From NCBI RefSeq assembly GCF_049965695.1, contig NZ_JBMFWB010000003.1, positions 48,787 through 112,786 of the forward strand: 64,000 nt of DNA. Direction: 5' to 3'. The DNA is from Athalassotoga sp049965695 (GTDB lineage Bacteria; Thermotogota; Thermotogae; Mesoaciditogales; Mesoaciditogaceae). Numbering within the stretch: the stretch's first letter is position 1; each line of letters opens with the position of its first letter. Below the pieces are notes generated by a model. That model made no database searches, had not been told where the DNA came from, and worked only from the letters and a program-made list of their open reading frames with translations. This document shows positions 35,894 through 44,010 of the stretch, one piece after another. The translations under genes and the position numbers were made by a program.

Positions 35894-36293
35894 TATCGTA
35901 GTAAGGACAGATGGCGGATCAAATCCAAATCCGGGACCATCAGGTGTCGCTTTTACGGTGGAAGAAAAAGGGAAATTAAAGTGCGCCCATTGTGAATACA
36001 TAGAAATGGCAACAAATAACGAAGCAGAATATATCGCTATTGTGATGGCTTTGGAATATTTAAAGGCGCATTTTCCGGGAAAACGTGTAAAAATCCTCAG
36101 CGATAGTCAATTGGTTGTAAGTCAGATGAAAGGCGAATATAAGGTAAAAGCCAATAACTTACTTTCGATAAAGGAAAAAATAGATGATCTGTTAAAAGGA
36201 ATGAAAGTAGAATTTGAATGGAATGAAAGAAAAGAAAATAAAATTGCCGATCGTCTTGTCAGATTTGTAAGGGGGGAAATTGGAATTGAATAA
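35883..36293 (+). CDS. Ribonuclease HI-like protein
   Basis: A 136-residue RNase H fold protein. It has the acidic residues expected: Asp in RTDGGSNPNPGPSG (about residue 10), Glu in TNNEAEYIA (about 46), Asp in ILSDSQLVV (about 71) and Asp in KIADRLVR near the C-terminus. Such proteins cut RNA in RNA:DNA hybrids. I start at GTG 35883 because GGAAG lies 9 bp upstream; an ATG at 35874 immediately abuts that site. It overlaps the previous gene by 11 bp and the next by 8. Confidence 0.82.
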   Translation: MLADIVVRTDGGSNPNPGPSGVAFTVEEKGKLKCAHCEYIEMATNNEAEYIAIVMALEYLKAHFPGKRVKILSDSQLVVSQMKGEYKVKANNLLSIKEKIDDLLKGMKVEFEWNERKENKIADRLVRFVRGEIGIE

Positions 36294-36783
36294 GATCTTT
36301 GACTTGTTTTTTACCCCTAAAGCCTTTTTCAAAAATTCAACATTTGGACCTTTTGACTCTTTGCTTTCGACTTTGATCTTGTGGCTTGTGAATATGATCG
36401 TAATTTTTCCCGTGTTCAAAGAAACACCGCTTTTTGGTGGCTTTTTTTATTTTTCTCTTGTAATTTTAGCCCTTATATTTCTGTATGAAATTTTTTCTGG
36501 AGCACTTCACATGTTTGTGGCGAGAAATGAAAAAGTTTTCTGGGGATTTCCATACGTTTTAATCCCGCATATTTTAACGGGCTGGATTCTTTCCGTTGCC
36601 CTATTTTGGAATTTGTCTTACATATTCCTTGCCATTCCGATCGTGTGGTCAGTGCTGCTTGAATTTTATCTTGTCAGATCTTCGATGGGAAGAGGCATTC
36701 TCTACACATTAACGATGAGAATAGGGAGAGATTTTGTCTTTTTTTTGGTGATTGCGTTTATCTTCAGGAGATGGTTTTTGTGA
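36286..36783 (+). CDS. Yip1-domain-like integral membrane protein
   Basis: A 165-residue hydrophobic protein with five likely helices. The opening NKIFDLFFTPKAFF resembles the entry of Yip1-domain membrane proteins, which precede five helices in the same way. No catalytic motif is visible. Start is the second of two TTG codons (36286), 9 bp after GGGGGG. It overlaps the RNase H gene and the glycosyltransferase gene, so it is co-expressed with them. Function unknown. Confidence 0.62.
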   Translation: MNKIFDLFFTPKAFFKNSTFGPFDSLLSTLILWLVNMIVIFPVFKETPLFGGFFYFSLVILALIFLYEIFSGALHMFVARNEKVFWGFPYVLIPHILTGWILSVALFWNLSYIFLAIPIVWSVLLEFYLVRSSMGRGILYTLTMRIGRDFVFFLVIAFIFRRWFL

Positions 36784-37991
36784 ACATCGGTATGATGAGT
36801 GATACATACATCCCGCAAATAAACGGCGTTGCCACGTCGGTTCATCTTTTCAAGGAATATCTTGAAGAAATGGGAAATAACGTTTACGTTTTTGCTCCCG
36901 TCGTTCCTTCAAACGAAAATCACGCTTTCAAGGTAAGTGGGTTAAAATTCTTTTTTGAGCCCCAGCACAGATTTGCCATACCTTTGTCTCAAAAAATACT
37001 GAAATTATCATTAAAATTGGATCTTGAGATGGTTCATTCTCACGCTCCTTTCAGCATGGGTTTTCAAGCGATAAGGTTAAGCGAAAAAATCGGAATTCCG
37101 CACATACACACCTATCATACGCTTTTAACCGAATACAGGCATTACCTTCCGATGCCACTGAGGCCAACGGAAAAAGCCGTAAAGGAATTCAGCATGTGGT
37201 TTTGCAACATGACAGATGCGGTTATCGCTCCAACTGAAAAGATAAAGACTGAACTTATGGATTACGGTGTGAAAGCACCCATTTACACGCTTCCAACTGG
37301 TATAGATGTAAAAAATTTTCAGAGAGGCTTAAGATATTCGATAAGAGAAAAACACGGCATACCTCCAAATGATAAAATCATACTTTTTGTGGGACGGGTG
37401 GCAAAAGAAAAAAATATTCTTTTCTTGATAGACACTTTTTTCGAACTTCACAAAAGAATTGACAACACAACGCTTTTGATAGTTGGAGATGGTCCAGAAA
37501 AACAAGAAATAATTCACAAAGTGTCACACCTTGGTATAAGAAATAAAGTTGTATTTGCAGGTTACATAACAAGAGAAGATATAATAGAATATTACAGACA
37601 ATCGGATCTATTCGCTTTTGCTTCAATTACGGAAACGCAAGGTCTCGTCGTTTTGGAAGCACTTTCAGCAGGACTTCCGGTAGTCGCCGTGGCAAAGGAA
37701 GGAATTGCGGATGTACTTGTCGAGGGCAAAGGGTGTTTGCTCGTGGAAGAACCACTTATAAAACCTTTCGTGGATAAAATGGAGAACATTTTAAAAGATA
37801 GAAATTTGAGGTTAAGGCTCTCAGACGAAGGTGTGAATTACGTTAACCAAAATTGGTCAATGGACACGATGGCCAAACGTTTGCAAGATATATACCATGA
37901 AACCGCAGAACTTTCAAAAAAAAGGAGGAAGATATATGGTACCAAATCTTTTTTTACTTATCTACACGACATCGGATTACGGTTTTTCTAA
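36780..37991 (+). CDS. GT4-family glycosyltransferase (diacylglycerol glucosyltransferase-like)
   Basis: A 403-residue GT-B glycosyltransferase. The N-domain has MMSDTYIPQINGVATSVHL, HSHAPFSMGFQA (about 88-99) and HIHTYHTLLTEYRHYLP (about 109); the C-domain has FVGRVAKEKNILFL (about 200) and the nucleotide-sugar E(x7)E motif ETQGLVVLEALSAGLPVV (about 282-299). The GVATSV plus HTYHT pattern is common to diacylglycerol or phosphoinositol mannosyl/glucosyltransferases, so glycolipid synthesis is likely. Start is GTG 36780, 8 bp after AGGAGA. Its last 56 bp contain the ribosome site and start of the next gene. Confidence 0.85.
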   Translation: MNIGMMSDTYIPQINGVATSVHLFKEYLEEMGNNVYVFAPVVPSNENHAFKVSGLKFFFEPQHRFAIPLSQKILKLSLKLDLEMVHSHAPFSMGFQAIRLSEKIGIPHIHTYHTLLTEYRHYLPMPLRPTEKAVKEFSMWFCNMTDAVIAPTEKIKTELMDYGVKAPIYTLPTGIDVKNFQRGLRYSIREKHGIPPNDKIILFVGRVAKEKNILFLIDTFFELHKRIDNTTLLIVGDGPEKQEIIHKVSHLGIRNKVVFAGYITREDIIEYYRQSDLFAFASITETQGLVVLEALSAGLPVVAVAKEGIADVLVEGKGCLLVEEPLIKPFVDKMENILKDRNLRLRLSDEGVNYVNQNWSMDTMAKRLQDIYHETAELSKKRRKIYGTKSFFTYLHDIGLRFF

Positions 37992-38571
37992 CAACTCTTT
38001 GGTATACCGTCAAAACAAATCCGAAATTCAAAAGGCCGTACTCTGGACTATTCTTATAGGTCTCGCCCTTTCATTTAATTTACTTGTTTTTCAGACAGGA
38101 ATGATCGCGATACTTACCTACATAATCATAACGGCGGGGCTTACATTCTTAAAACCGAGAAGCGATAAATTGTCTTGGTACCTTGGAATGGAATTCCTGA
38201 ATCTTGGCGTTGCGCTGCTTTTCACATTTCTCTTCAGCGCTTTCATCGCCGAACACAATTACATAGAACCACCATTCATAAATTATCTTTTTGGGCTTGT
38301 TCTGTCTTCTGTTGTACTCGCCGATATTTTTAGAAGATCCAATTTGATAGACATCAAATCCAACGATGCAGATGGAAATTTTGAAAGAATTCTGATCTTC
38401 ATATTCATAATGGCACTTCAATGGTGGTATTTGGCGATAGTGCTTGCCGGAATGTTGATTTACAGGTTGATAAGATACAGAAAATTCGATAAAACATGGA
38501 TTATAAGTCCTTTGGCCGGAGTGGGACTTTCATTTCTTTGGCTTTTGTTAATGAACTTTGGTCTGATTTAA
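37936..38571 (+). CDS. Integral membrane protein of unknown function
   Basis: A 211-residue protein with about six hydrophobic helices separated by short loops; one loop, RRSNLIDIKSNDADGNFER (about 138-156), is charged. I do not recognise the family. The ATG follows AAAGGAGGAAG with ideal spacing and lies in another frame within the glycosyltransferase 3' end. Its final codons merge into the repeat that follows, which may supply the stop. Confidence 0.65.
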   Translation: MVPNLFLLIYTTSDYGFSNNSLVYRQNKSEIQKAVLWTILIGLALSFNLLVFQTGMIAILTYIIITAGLTFLKPRSDKLSWYLGMEFLNLGVALLFTFLFSAFIAEHNYIEPPFINYLFGLVLSSVVLADIFRRSNLIDIKSNDADGNFERILIFIFIMALQWWYLAIVLAGMLIYRLIRYRKFDKTWIISPLAGVGLSFLWLLLMNFGLI

Positions 38572-38805
38572 TTTCTTTAAAAGTGAAATGCAAATTTGAG
38601 TTTGGCGGAGAGCAGGATGCCACGATCAGCGAACAGTGACGAGTAAACAGTAAAGGGTGAGATGAAAAGTTTTTCTGATTACGGATCACGCGTTACGCGT
38701 CACAAATTTCTCTAATGTCTGATCCCTAATCTCTGTTTTTTCTACCTGCCATTAGGGACACCTGCCGGAGCGATTATTCGGAATTTAAAACTGGTTCAGT
38801 ATATA
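38572..38805 (-). repeat. Copy D of the TATACT intergenic repeat (long form)
   Basis: About 234 bp. Read on the minus strand it begins TATACTGAACCAGTTTTAAA and contains GGCAGGTGTCCCTAATGGCAG, AACAGAGATTAGGGATCAGA, GTGACGCGTAACGCGTGATC, and ends in GTGGCATCCTGCTCTCCGC. Its left end on the plus strand merges with the stop codon of the preceding gene. Roughly 150 bp of the interior is identical, in the opposite orientation, to copy E. Confidence 0.85.
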
Positions 38806-38810
38806 ATTTT

Positions 38811-38844
38811 TAAAAAAATAAGAGCCCTAATAAAGGGCTCTTTT
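38811..38844 (-). terminator. Hairpin terminator AGAGCCC/GGGCTCT
   Basis: Stem 38821-38827 with 38835-38841, loop TAATAAA. The longer T-run is on the minus strand (poly-A at 38811-38820), so it fits best as the terminator of the decayed leftward opp/dpp genes. Confidence 0.7.
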
Positions 38845-38893
38845 CTATAATTAAGGGGGATAGGGGGTATTTCACTACATTAGACGGATCAAA

Positions 38894-39082
38894 TCATCTT
38901 TTGTTCAAAGGAAAATGGCATTTGACAAGATGACCTTCTGATATTTCAAAAAATTGAGGCTCTTCCACTTTGCATATTTCCTTTGCGTAAGGACATCTTG
39001 AATGAAATCTACATCCGGCCGGAGGTTTGACGAGATCAGGAACGCTCCCGGGTATACCTACAAGTTTGTCTTTGTTGTGACA
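38894..39082 (-). pseudogene. C-terminal remnant of an oligopeptide ABC transporter ATPase (OppD/OppF)
   Basis: Read leftward, the frame gives KLVGIPGSVPDLVKPPAGC, then RFHSRCPYAKEICKVEEP and an ending GHLVKCHFPLNKR. This is the conserved C-terminal oligopeptide/dipeptide domain (cysteine-containing FHxRCPYA segment) of Opp/Dpp ATPases. The frame is closed upstream by TGA at 39083-39085, and no nucleotide-binding domain is present, so only about 62 residues of the gene remain. It directly adjoins an OppA remnant, implying a deletion of the operon's middle. Confidence 0.85.
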
Positions 39083-39095
39083 TCAAGCGAGGAAG

Positions 39096-39341
39096 TCGGT
39101 TCATCTGAACGGTATAATCGTCAATCTTTTTTACCATTTCATTCATGTTGTCTGAATTCAGACCAAGCGACTCGAAAAGCCAAACCGGAGATTTTTTCAA
39201 CTGTAAGACACGTTCAACCGAATAAACAACAGCATCGGCATTCAGCGGATCTCCATTTGCAAAATTTACACTCTTTCGAATGTGAAAGGTCCATGTTTTA
39301 CCGTCCTGTCGAAATTTGAATTTTGTTTGGTATATAACATC
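39096..39341 (-). pseudogene. Internal remnant of an oligopeptide-binding protein (SBP family 5)
   Basis: Read leftward, the frame gives KFKFRQDGKTWTFHIRKSV, then NFANGDPLNADAVVYSVERV and KKIDDYTVQM. This is the typical early segment of DppA/OppA-type proteins (TFHLRKGVKFxDGxPLTAEDVVYSxxR). No signal peptide or start lies upstream; the sequence breaks at an omega-RNA-like relic at 39342, and downstream it fuses to the OppD/F remnant. It is a dead fragment of an opp/dpp operon. Confidence 0.82.
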
Positions 39342-39502
39342 TTGACATTTCCTTTCTAAGGTGCTACGCTATAATCAGTATTACACATACTTGGTCATGA
39401 TTTTGAGAACCGTGGGGCACACGGGGATAGTTCGTTGATACTTAGCACAGGAGTGCTATTGAGCGAGAAGCCCCTACTTCTATAAGTGGTTGGAGCATGT
39501 CA
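39342..39502 (+). mobile_element. IS200/IS605-type right-end relic with omega-RNA-like scaffold (copy 1)
   Basis: About 160 bp beginning CTTGACATTTCCTTTCTAAG and including hairpin CCGTG-GGGCA-CACGG (near 39410-39425), AGCAC-AGGA-GTGCT (near 39445), and a terminal AT-capped hairpin ACTTCTATAAGTGG ending in GGAGCATGTCA. The CCGTGGGGCACACGGGGATAG and terminal hairpin plus GTCA resemble the 3' end of tnpB genes and their guide (omega) RNA. No tnpB or tnpA frame is present. It shares about 80% of its bases with the second copy at 46151. The riboswitch begins 3 bp after it. Confidence 0.6.
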
Positions 39503-39504
39503 TT

Positions 39505-39652
39505 CAACAGGTACTTTGTTCAAAAGGAAAGTTAGGTGAAAAACCGACGCGGTCCCGCCGCTGTAACCGAAGACGATCTTTGCAAGATGCCACTGGGAAA
39601 CTGGGAAGGCGCAAAGGGAGAATGACTCGGAAGCCAGAAGACCTGCCTGTTG
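39505..39652 (+). promoter_or_regulatory. Cobalamin riboswitch
   Basis: Closing stem CAACAGG (39505-39511) with CCTGTTG (39646-39652). Inside are GTTAGGTGAAAAACCGACGC, GGTCCCGCCGCTGTAACC, GCCACTG, GGGAAGGCGC and the B12 box AAGCCAGAAGACCTGCC. These are the conserved elements of the cobalamin riboswitch class. It precedes eight corrinoid genes and a terminator, so B12 binding would stop their transcription. Confidence 0.95.
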
Positions 39653-39693
39653 ACCATAACTCGAGGAAGTATTGGCATGATCAAAAGGGAATC

Positions 39694-39724
39694 GGCCGAC
39701 ATTTTGTCGGTCTTTATTTTTTTT
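39694..39724 (+). terminator. Expression-platform terminator of the cobalamin riboswitch
   Basis: Stem GGCCGACA/TGTCGGTC (39694-39701 with 39705-39712), loop TTT, followed by TTTATTTTTTTT. It lies 16 bp before the cobA start. Confidence 0.85.
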
Positions 39725-39739
39725 AGGAAGGTGATTGAA

Positions 39740-40252
39740 TTGGAAAAGGGATACATTCAAGTTTACACGGGAAATGGCAAAGGAAAAACAACGGCTGCAA
39801 TAGGTTTGTGCATGAGGGCTTTCGGAGCGGGGCTCAAAATTTCATTTATCCAATTTGTCAAAGGCAGGTACACAAGCGAGATGAAAGCCTTTGAAGAACT
39901 CAAAATAGAATTCTTTCAAGGAGGACTACCGGAATTCATAATAGGAAAGCCCGAAAAAAAAGACATCGATGCCGCTTTAAAGACGTTGAATCTGGCAAGA
40001 GAAAAGGTGTCTTCCGGAAAATACGATATTGTCATACTTGATGAGTTAAATGTGGCTGTTTACCTTGGCCTTATCTCCGAAAAAGATGTCATCGATTTGC
40101 TGAATTCAAAATCTCAAAACACAGAGGTAGTTTTGACTGGAAGATACGCAACTCAAAAGATAATGGATATGGCCGATCTTGTGACCGAAATGCACGAAGT
40201 AAAGCATTATTACACAAAAGGCGTCGGGCAAAGAACTGGCATAGAGGTATGA
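39740..40252 (+). CDS. cobA: Cob(I)alamin adenosyltransferase (CobA/CobO type)
   Basis: A 170-residue P-loop protein. YTGNGKGKTTAAIG (residues 8-21) is the diagnostic ATP loop of the CobA/BtuR group, and DIVILDELNVAVYLGL (about 96-111) matches the second conserved block. It attaches the 5'-deoxyadenosyl group to reduced corrinoids. Start is a TTG at 39740 behind GGAAGGTG; an in-frame GTG at 39731 overlaps that site. It is the first gene of the riboswitch-controlled operon. Confidence 0.92.
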   Translation: MEKGYIQVYTGNGKGKTTAAIGLCMRAFGAGLKISFIQFVKGRYTSEMKAFEELKIEFFQGGLPEFIIGKPEKKDIDAALKTLNLAREKVSSGKYDIVILDELNVAVYLGLISEKDVIDLLNSKSQNTEVVLTGRYATQKIMDMADLVTEMHEVKHYYTKGVGQRTGIEV

Positions 40253-40253
40253 T

Positions 40254-41687
40254 GTGTCGGTTTTGATGGTTCAGGGGACATCTTCCGGTGTTGGAAAATC
40301 TCTTATCGTGGCAGCCCTTTGCAGACATTTCAAAAGGATGGGATTGACGGTTGCACCTTTTAAATCTCAAAACATGTCTTTGAATTCGGCCGTAAGCATA
40401 GAAGGCGGTGAAATGGCAAGATCTCAATACGTTCAATCGATAGCGTGTGAAGAGATACCTTCGGTAAAGATGAATCCAATCCTTTTGAAACCCGAGACGA
40501 ACGGATCGCAGATCATCGTGCTTGGCAAGCCCTATGGGTATTCAGGTGCAAAAGATTACATGAAATCGAAAAAAGCCGAATTGCTCTCGCTAAGCGTTGA
40601 TGCTTTGCGTGCTTTGATGAATACCCATGATCTGGTCGTAATAGAGGGTGCCGGAAGTCCTGCGGAGATAAACATCAAAGATCGCGATATCGTCAACATG
40701 AAAATAGCCCAATCGGTAAATGCCCCAGTGATTCTTGTCGCTGACATAGAAAGGGGCGGCGCTTTCGCTCAAATAACCGGAACAATTGAATTACTCGAAG
40801 AAGATGAAAAGAAATTTGTCAAAGGATATATTTTCAACAAATTCATGGGAGACAAGTCGCTGCTTGAAGATTATCCTGAAAGACTCGCGAGAAAGTATAA
40901 CATCGAATTTTTTGGAACTATGCCCTACATCAAGCACAAAATACCGGAAGAAGATTCCATGATAGATTGGGAAAAAGATGGAGAAGGCGATCTTTCGGTT
41001 GATGTAATTCATCTTCCACATATTTCAAACTTCGACGATTTCGATCCTTTGCTTTGGAATACCCGTGTTCACTTCATTGAAAATGGAAAATTGGATGGAG
41101 ATATCGTTGTGATACCGGGCACGAAGATGACAATTGAAGATTTAGAATGGTTAAAAGAAAGAGGACTCGATTCTGAGATAAAATCGGCCGCCAAAAGAGG
41201 ATCGTACGTAGTCGGCATATGCGGAGGCTATCAGATGATCGGAGAAGAAATTTCGGATGGTCAAAGACGTGTTGAAGGCATGAATCTTGTACCTGTGAAA
41301 ACTGAATTTGTGGAAGAAAAACGTATATCAAACCTTAAGGGCCACGAAAAGTTTACCGGAAATGACATTGAAATAGAAGGATATGAAGTTCACCACGGAA
41401 TTTCGCGTTACACCTCTTCGATTTCCCCTTTTGCCGTGGTTGAGAATGTAAATGGGAAGAATTCGAATTATGAAGATGGCTACGTTAAAGGTAAGATCTT
41501 TGGAACGTATTTTCACGGCCTTTTCAGAAATTTCGATTTTACCCAAGAATTTTTGAACATGGTAAGAAGAGAAAAAGGTCTTGAAGAAAGAAAGATAATA
41601 ACATCATCCCTTACAGAGGAAATAGACAGATTCACAGATCTTTTTGAATCAAACATTGACGTGAAGAGCATAGAAAAATTGATATGA
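40254..41687 (+). CDS. cobQ: Cobyric acid synthase CobQ/CbiP
   Basis: A 477-residue glutamine amidotransferase that amidates adenosylcobyrinate diamide to cobyric acid. The N-terminal DTBS-like domain has VQGTSSGVGKSLIVAAL (residues 6-22) and KSQNMSLNSAV; the C-terminal triad domain has GICGGYQMIGEE (nucleophile Cys, about 323) and an EVHHG step (about 378), with FGTYFHGLF near 420. Start is GTG, 5 bp after AGAGGT. It overlaps cbiB by ATGA. Presence of CobQ means precursors earlier than cobyrate can be used. Confidence 0.93.
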   Translation: MSVLMVQGTSSGVGKSLIVAALCRHFKRMGLTVAPFKSQNMSLNSAVSIEGGEMARSQYVQSIACEEIPSVKMNPILLKPETNGSQIIVLGKPYGYSGAKDYMKSKKAELLSLSVDALRALMNTHDLVVIEGAGSPAEINIKDRDIVNMKIAQSVNAPVILVADIERGGAFAQITGTIELLEEDEKKFVKGYIFNKFMGDKSLLEDYPERLARKYNIEFFGTMPYIKHKIPEEDSMIDWEKDGEGDLSVDVIHLPHISNFDDFDPLLWNTRVHFIENGKLDGDIVVIPGTKMTIEDLEWLKERGLDSEIKSAAKRGSYVVGICGGYQMIGEEISDGQRRVEGMNLVPVKTEFVEEKRISNLKGHEKFTGNDIEIEGYEVHHGISRYTSSISPFAVVENVNGKNSNYEDGYVKGKIFGTYFHGLFRNFDFTQEFLNMVRREKGLEERKIITSSLTEEIDRFTDLFESNIDVKSIEKLI

Positions 41688-42556
41688 AATTTTTTATGCC
41701 GGATCCGTTGACTTTCCTTTTAGCCTTGATGATAGATCTTTTGATAGGCGAATATCCGAATGCCATTCATCCGGTCGTTTGGATGGGAAAGCTCGTCAAA
41801 TATTTCGATAAAGATGCAAAGTCAAATGCTGTAAGGTTTATTTACGGCACAATGCTTTTGATCCTAAATGTTGCAATATGGGCTTCCGTCGGAATTTCGA
41901 TCATGTTTATTCCCGGTCTCATAGGGATCTTAACGCAGGCATTGCTTTTAAAATCAACTTTTTCGATCCGCGGATTGTATGCCCATGTTAAAAGGTGCAG
42001 GGTAGAAGATGATGAAAAAATGAGACATTCTGTTTCTATGATAGTAAGCAGGGATACGTCAAAACTTGACAGATGGCATCTTATATCGGCAGCACTTGAG
42101 AGTTTGTCAGAAAACACATCTGACTCCATAACGGCACCTCTTTTTTATTACACACTCTTTGGATTGCCGGGTGCTTTGGTTTACAGGGTGGTTAACACGA
42201 TGGATGCGATGATCGGATATCACACCCAAAAGTTTGAATGGTTTGGAAAAGCCGCCGCACGTACCGATGATGCGCTGAACTTCATTCCGTCAAGATTGAC
42301 GGCAACATTTTTTGCCCTGTTTTCTCCAAAAAAAGCGTTTAGATCCATCTTCAAATACGGCCCGATAAAGATAAACGGTACATATCCGATGAGTGCATTC
42401 TCCGGAATACTTGGAGTTAAATTTGAAAAGCACGGAGTTTATGAATTCGAAGGCAGAGAACCTGAAATTGAAGATTTGGATAGGGGATTAAGAATTTACG
42501 CTTTTTCGGTTTTAATAATTATATCGGTATTTTTTCTTTTAACGGTGGCAAGATAG
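41684..42556 (+). CDS. cbiB: Adenosylcobinamide-phosphate synthase CbiB
   Basis: A 290-residue membrane protein. The N-terminal IDLLIGEYPNAIHPVVWMGKL (about 16-36), given here as a conserved region, the ESLSENTSDSITAP segment (about 145-158) and VNTMDAMIGYHTQKFEWFGKAAARTDD (about 179-205) are standard CbiB/CobD blocks. It joins the aminopropanol (or its phosphate) arm to cobyric acid. Several hydrophobic helices are visible at 50-90 and at the C-terminus. It is translationally coupled to cobQ. Confidence 0.92.
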   Translation: MKFFMPDPLTFLLALMIDLLIGEYPNAIHPVVWMGKLVKYFDKDAKSNAVRFIYGTMLLILNVAIWASVGISIMFIPGLIGILTQALLLKSTFSIRGLYAHVKRCRVEDDEKMRHSVSMIVSRDTSKLDRWHLISAALESLSENTSDSITAPLFYYTLFGLPGALVYRVVNTMDAMIGYHTQKFEWFGKAAARTDDALNFIPSRLTATFFALFSPKKAFRSIFKYGPIKINGTYPMSAFSGILGVKFEKHGVYEFEGREPEIEDLDRGLRIYAFSVLIIISVFFLLTVAR

Positions 42557-43528
42557 ATGGAATTTCACGGCGGTACTATGGATGAAAGCGTTATAGATTT
42601 TTCCATATCGGTAAATCCTTACATACCAGCATGGAAAGATCGACTTTTCAAGCGTTGCGCAGAAATTTCAAACAAATATCTTTACGTGGAATGGATTGAA
42701 GAAAGATTCAAAGAAAAATTTGGCAAAGACACCGTTATTCTCGCAGGAGCGACTGAAGCATTTCAGATCGTTGGTTTTACAATCATGAATGACGCAAACG
42801 TCGTAATTCCGCTTCCGTCTTACGGAGAGTATGAAAGAATTGCATCTTACACGGCAAAGCGCGTCTTCAAAGTACCGCCTAAGAATGAAATTGATCTGGA
42901 TCTCGATAGCGCTTTCGATCTTGCAAAAAATTTGTCGAATAACGGAAAAAGTGTGATCATACTGGGTAATCCCAGCAATCCGACGGGAAAATATCTCAAA
43001 ATGCGTGACGATCTCGAAGATCTTGCGAATAAGGTGACGATTGTGCTGGATGAAGCCTTCGTTGATTTCGTTGACGAGAAATCAAGATGGAACGTTGATC
43101 ACCCAAACATCATCGTCGTGAGAAGTTTTACGAAATCTTATGGAATGCCGGGAGTAAGAGCAGGATACGTTAAAACCGAAAACTTCAAAAAGCATTTTGA
43201 AAAATACAGATCACCGTGGGCATTGGGAAGTTGCGGATACGCTTTCGTTGAATTTTTGATCGAAGATGATGGAACTTTTCTTCTCAAAAGCATGCAATCG
43301 ATAAAGGCTGAATCAAAAAAATTCGAAAATTTCGGAATCTTCACGGATGCCAACTTTGGCGTTCTAAAGGTTAAAAATGCACATGAGGCACAAAAAAATC
43401 TCGACAAATTGGGAATTCATGTGAGAAATTGCGAAAGTTTCGGCCTTTACGACAGGATAAGGGTATCCATAAGAAAGCCGGAAGAAAATGAAAGACTTTT
43501 TGAATCGCTAAGGAAGGTGATCAAGTGA
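42557..43528 (+). CDS. cobD: CobD-like threonine-phosphate decarboxylase (aminotransferase fold)
   Basis: A 323-residue fold-type I PLP enzyme starting MEFHGGTMDESVIDFSISVNP, the opening typical of CobC/CobD (HGG...DFS.N.NP). ILGNPSNPTGKYL (about 135-147), VLDEAFVDF (about 160) and the Schiff-base lysine in RSFTKSYGMPGVRAGY (about 189-204) follow. It would supply (R)-1-amino-2-propanol phosphate from L-threonine phosphate for CbiB. It is shorter than histidinol-phosphate aminotransferases (about 350) but context makes CobD the best reading. It follows the cbiB stop directly. Confidence 0.85.
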   Translation: MEFHGGTMDESVIDFSISVNPYIPAWKDRLFKRCAEISNKYLYVEWIEERFKEKFGKDTVILAGATEAFQIVGFTIMNDANVVIPLPSYGEYERIASYTAKRVFKVPPKNEIDLDLDSAFDLAKNLSNNGKSVIILGNPSNPTGKYLKMRDDLEDLANKVTIVLDEAFVDFVDEKSRWNVDHPNIIVVRSFTKSYGMPGVRAGYVKTENFKKHFEKYRSPWALGSCGYAFVEFLIEDDGTFLLKSMQSIKAESKKFENFGIFTDANFGVLKVKNAHEAQKNLDKLGIHVRNCESFGLYDRIRVSIRKPEENERLFESLRKVIK

Positions 43529-44010
43529 TACTTATAACGGGCGGAGAAAGATCCGGAAAGAGCAATTTTGCGATCGAACTTGCCATGCATAAGGAAAAGA
43601 AGGCCTTCATAGCAACGGCTGAACCATTTGACGACGAGATGAGATCGAGAATAGAAACGCATAAAAGGGACAGAAAAGAAACCTTCGATACTTTTGAGGA
43701 ACCGCTTTATCTGTGGAAAACTTTGAAGATGACCGTGCATTACGATACGTGTGTCATCGATTGTATGACCACATGGATTGGAAATCTCATGTATCATGGC
43801 GTTGATTCGAAAGAAGAAACAGAAAAATTTCTGGCAAATCTAAACGGCAACGAGATAATCGTATCGAACGAAGTGGGCATGGGAATTATCTCGGTTGATA
43901 AAATGACGCGCACTTACGTCGAAACACTCGGAAGGCTCAACCAAGAAATTGCAAAGATTGCAAATGAGGTGTTTTTTATGATCGCGGGAATTCCTCTCAA
44001 AATAAAATGA
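43525..44010 (+). CDS. cobU: Adenosylcobinamide kinase/guanylyltransferase CobU
   Basis: A 161-residue protein with the P-loop ITGGERSGKSNFAIELA (residues 4-20), the FIATAEPFDDEMRSRIETHKRDR block (about 28-50) carrying the conserved His of the guanylyl intermediate, DCMTTWIGNL (about 79-88) and VSNEVGMGII (about 113). It phosphorylates adenosylcobinamide and transfers GMP. GTG start after AAGGAAGGTG, overlapping cobD and cobS by ATGA-like junctions. Confidence 0.93.
   Translation: MILITGGERSGKSNFAIELAMHKEKKAFIATAEPFDDEMRSRIETHKRDRKETFDTFEEPLYLWKTLKMTVHYDTCVIDCMTTWIGNLMYHGVDSKEETEKFLANLNGNEIIVSNEVGMGIISVDKMTRTYVETLGRLNQEIAKIANEVFFMIAGIPLKIK

Noticed and set aside
39002..39319. Plus-strand open frame of 105 codons between the opp remnants and the IS-like relic
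   Set aside because: It is antisense to recognisable OppA and OppD/F remnants and has no ribosome site or family resemblance.
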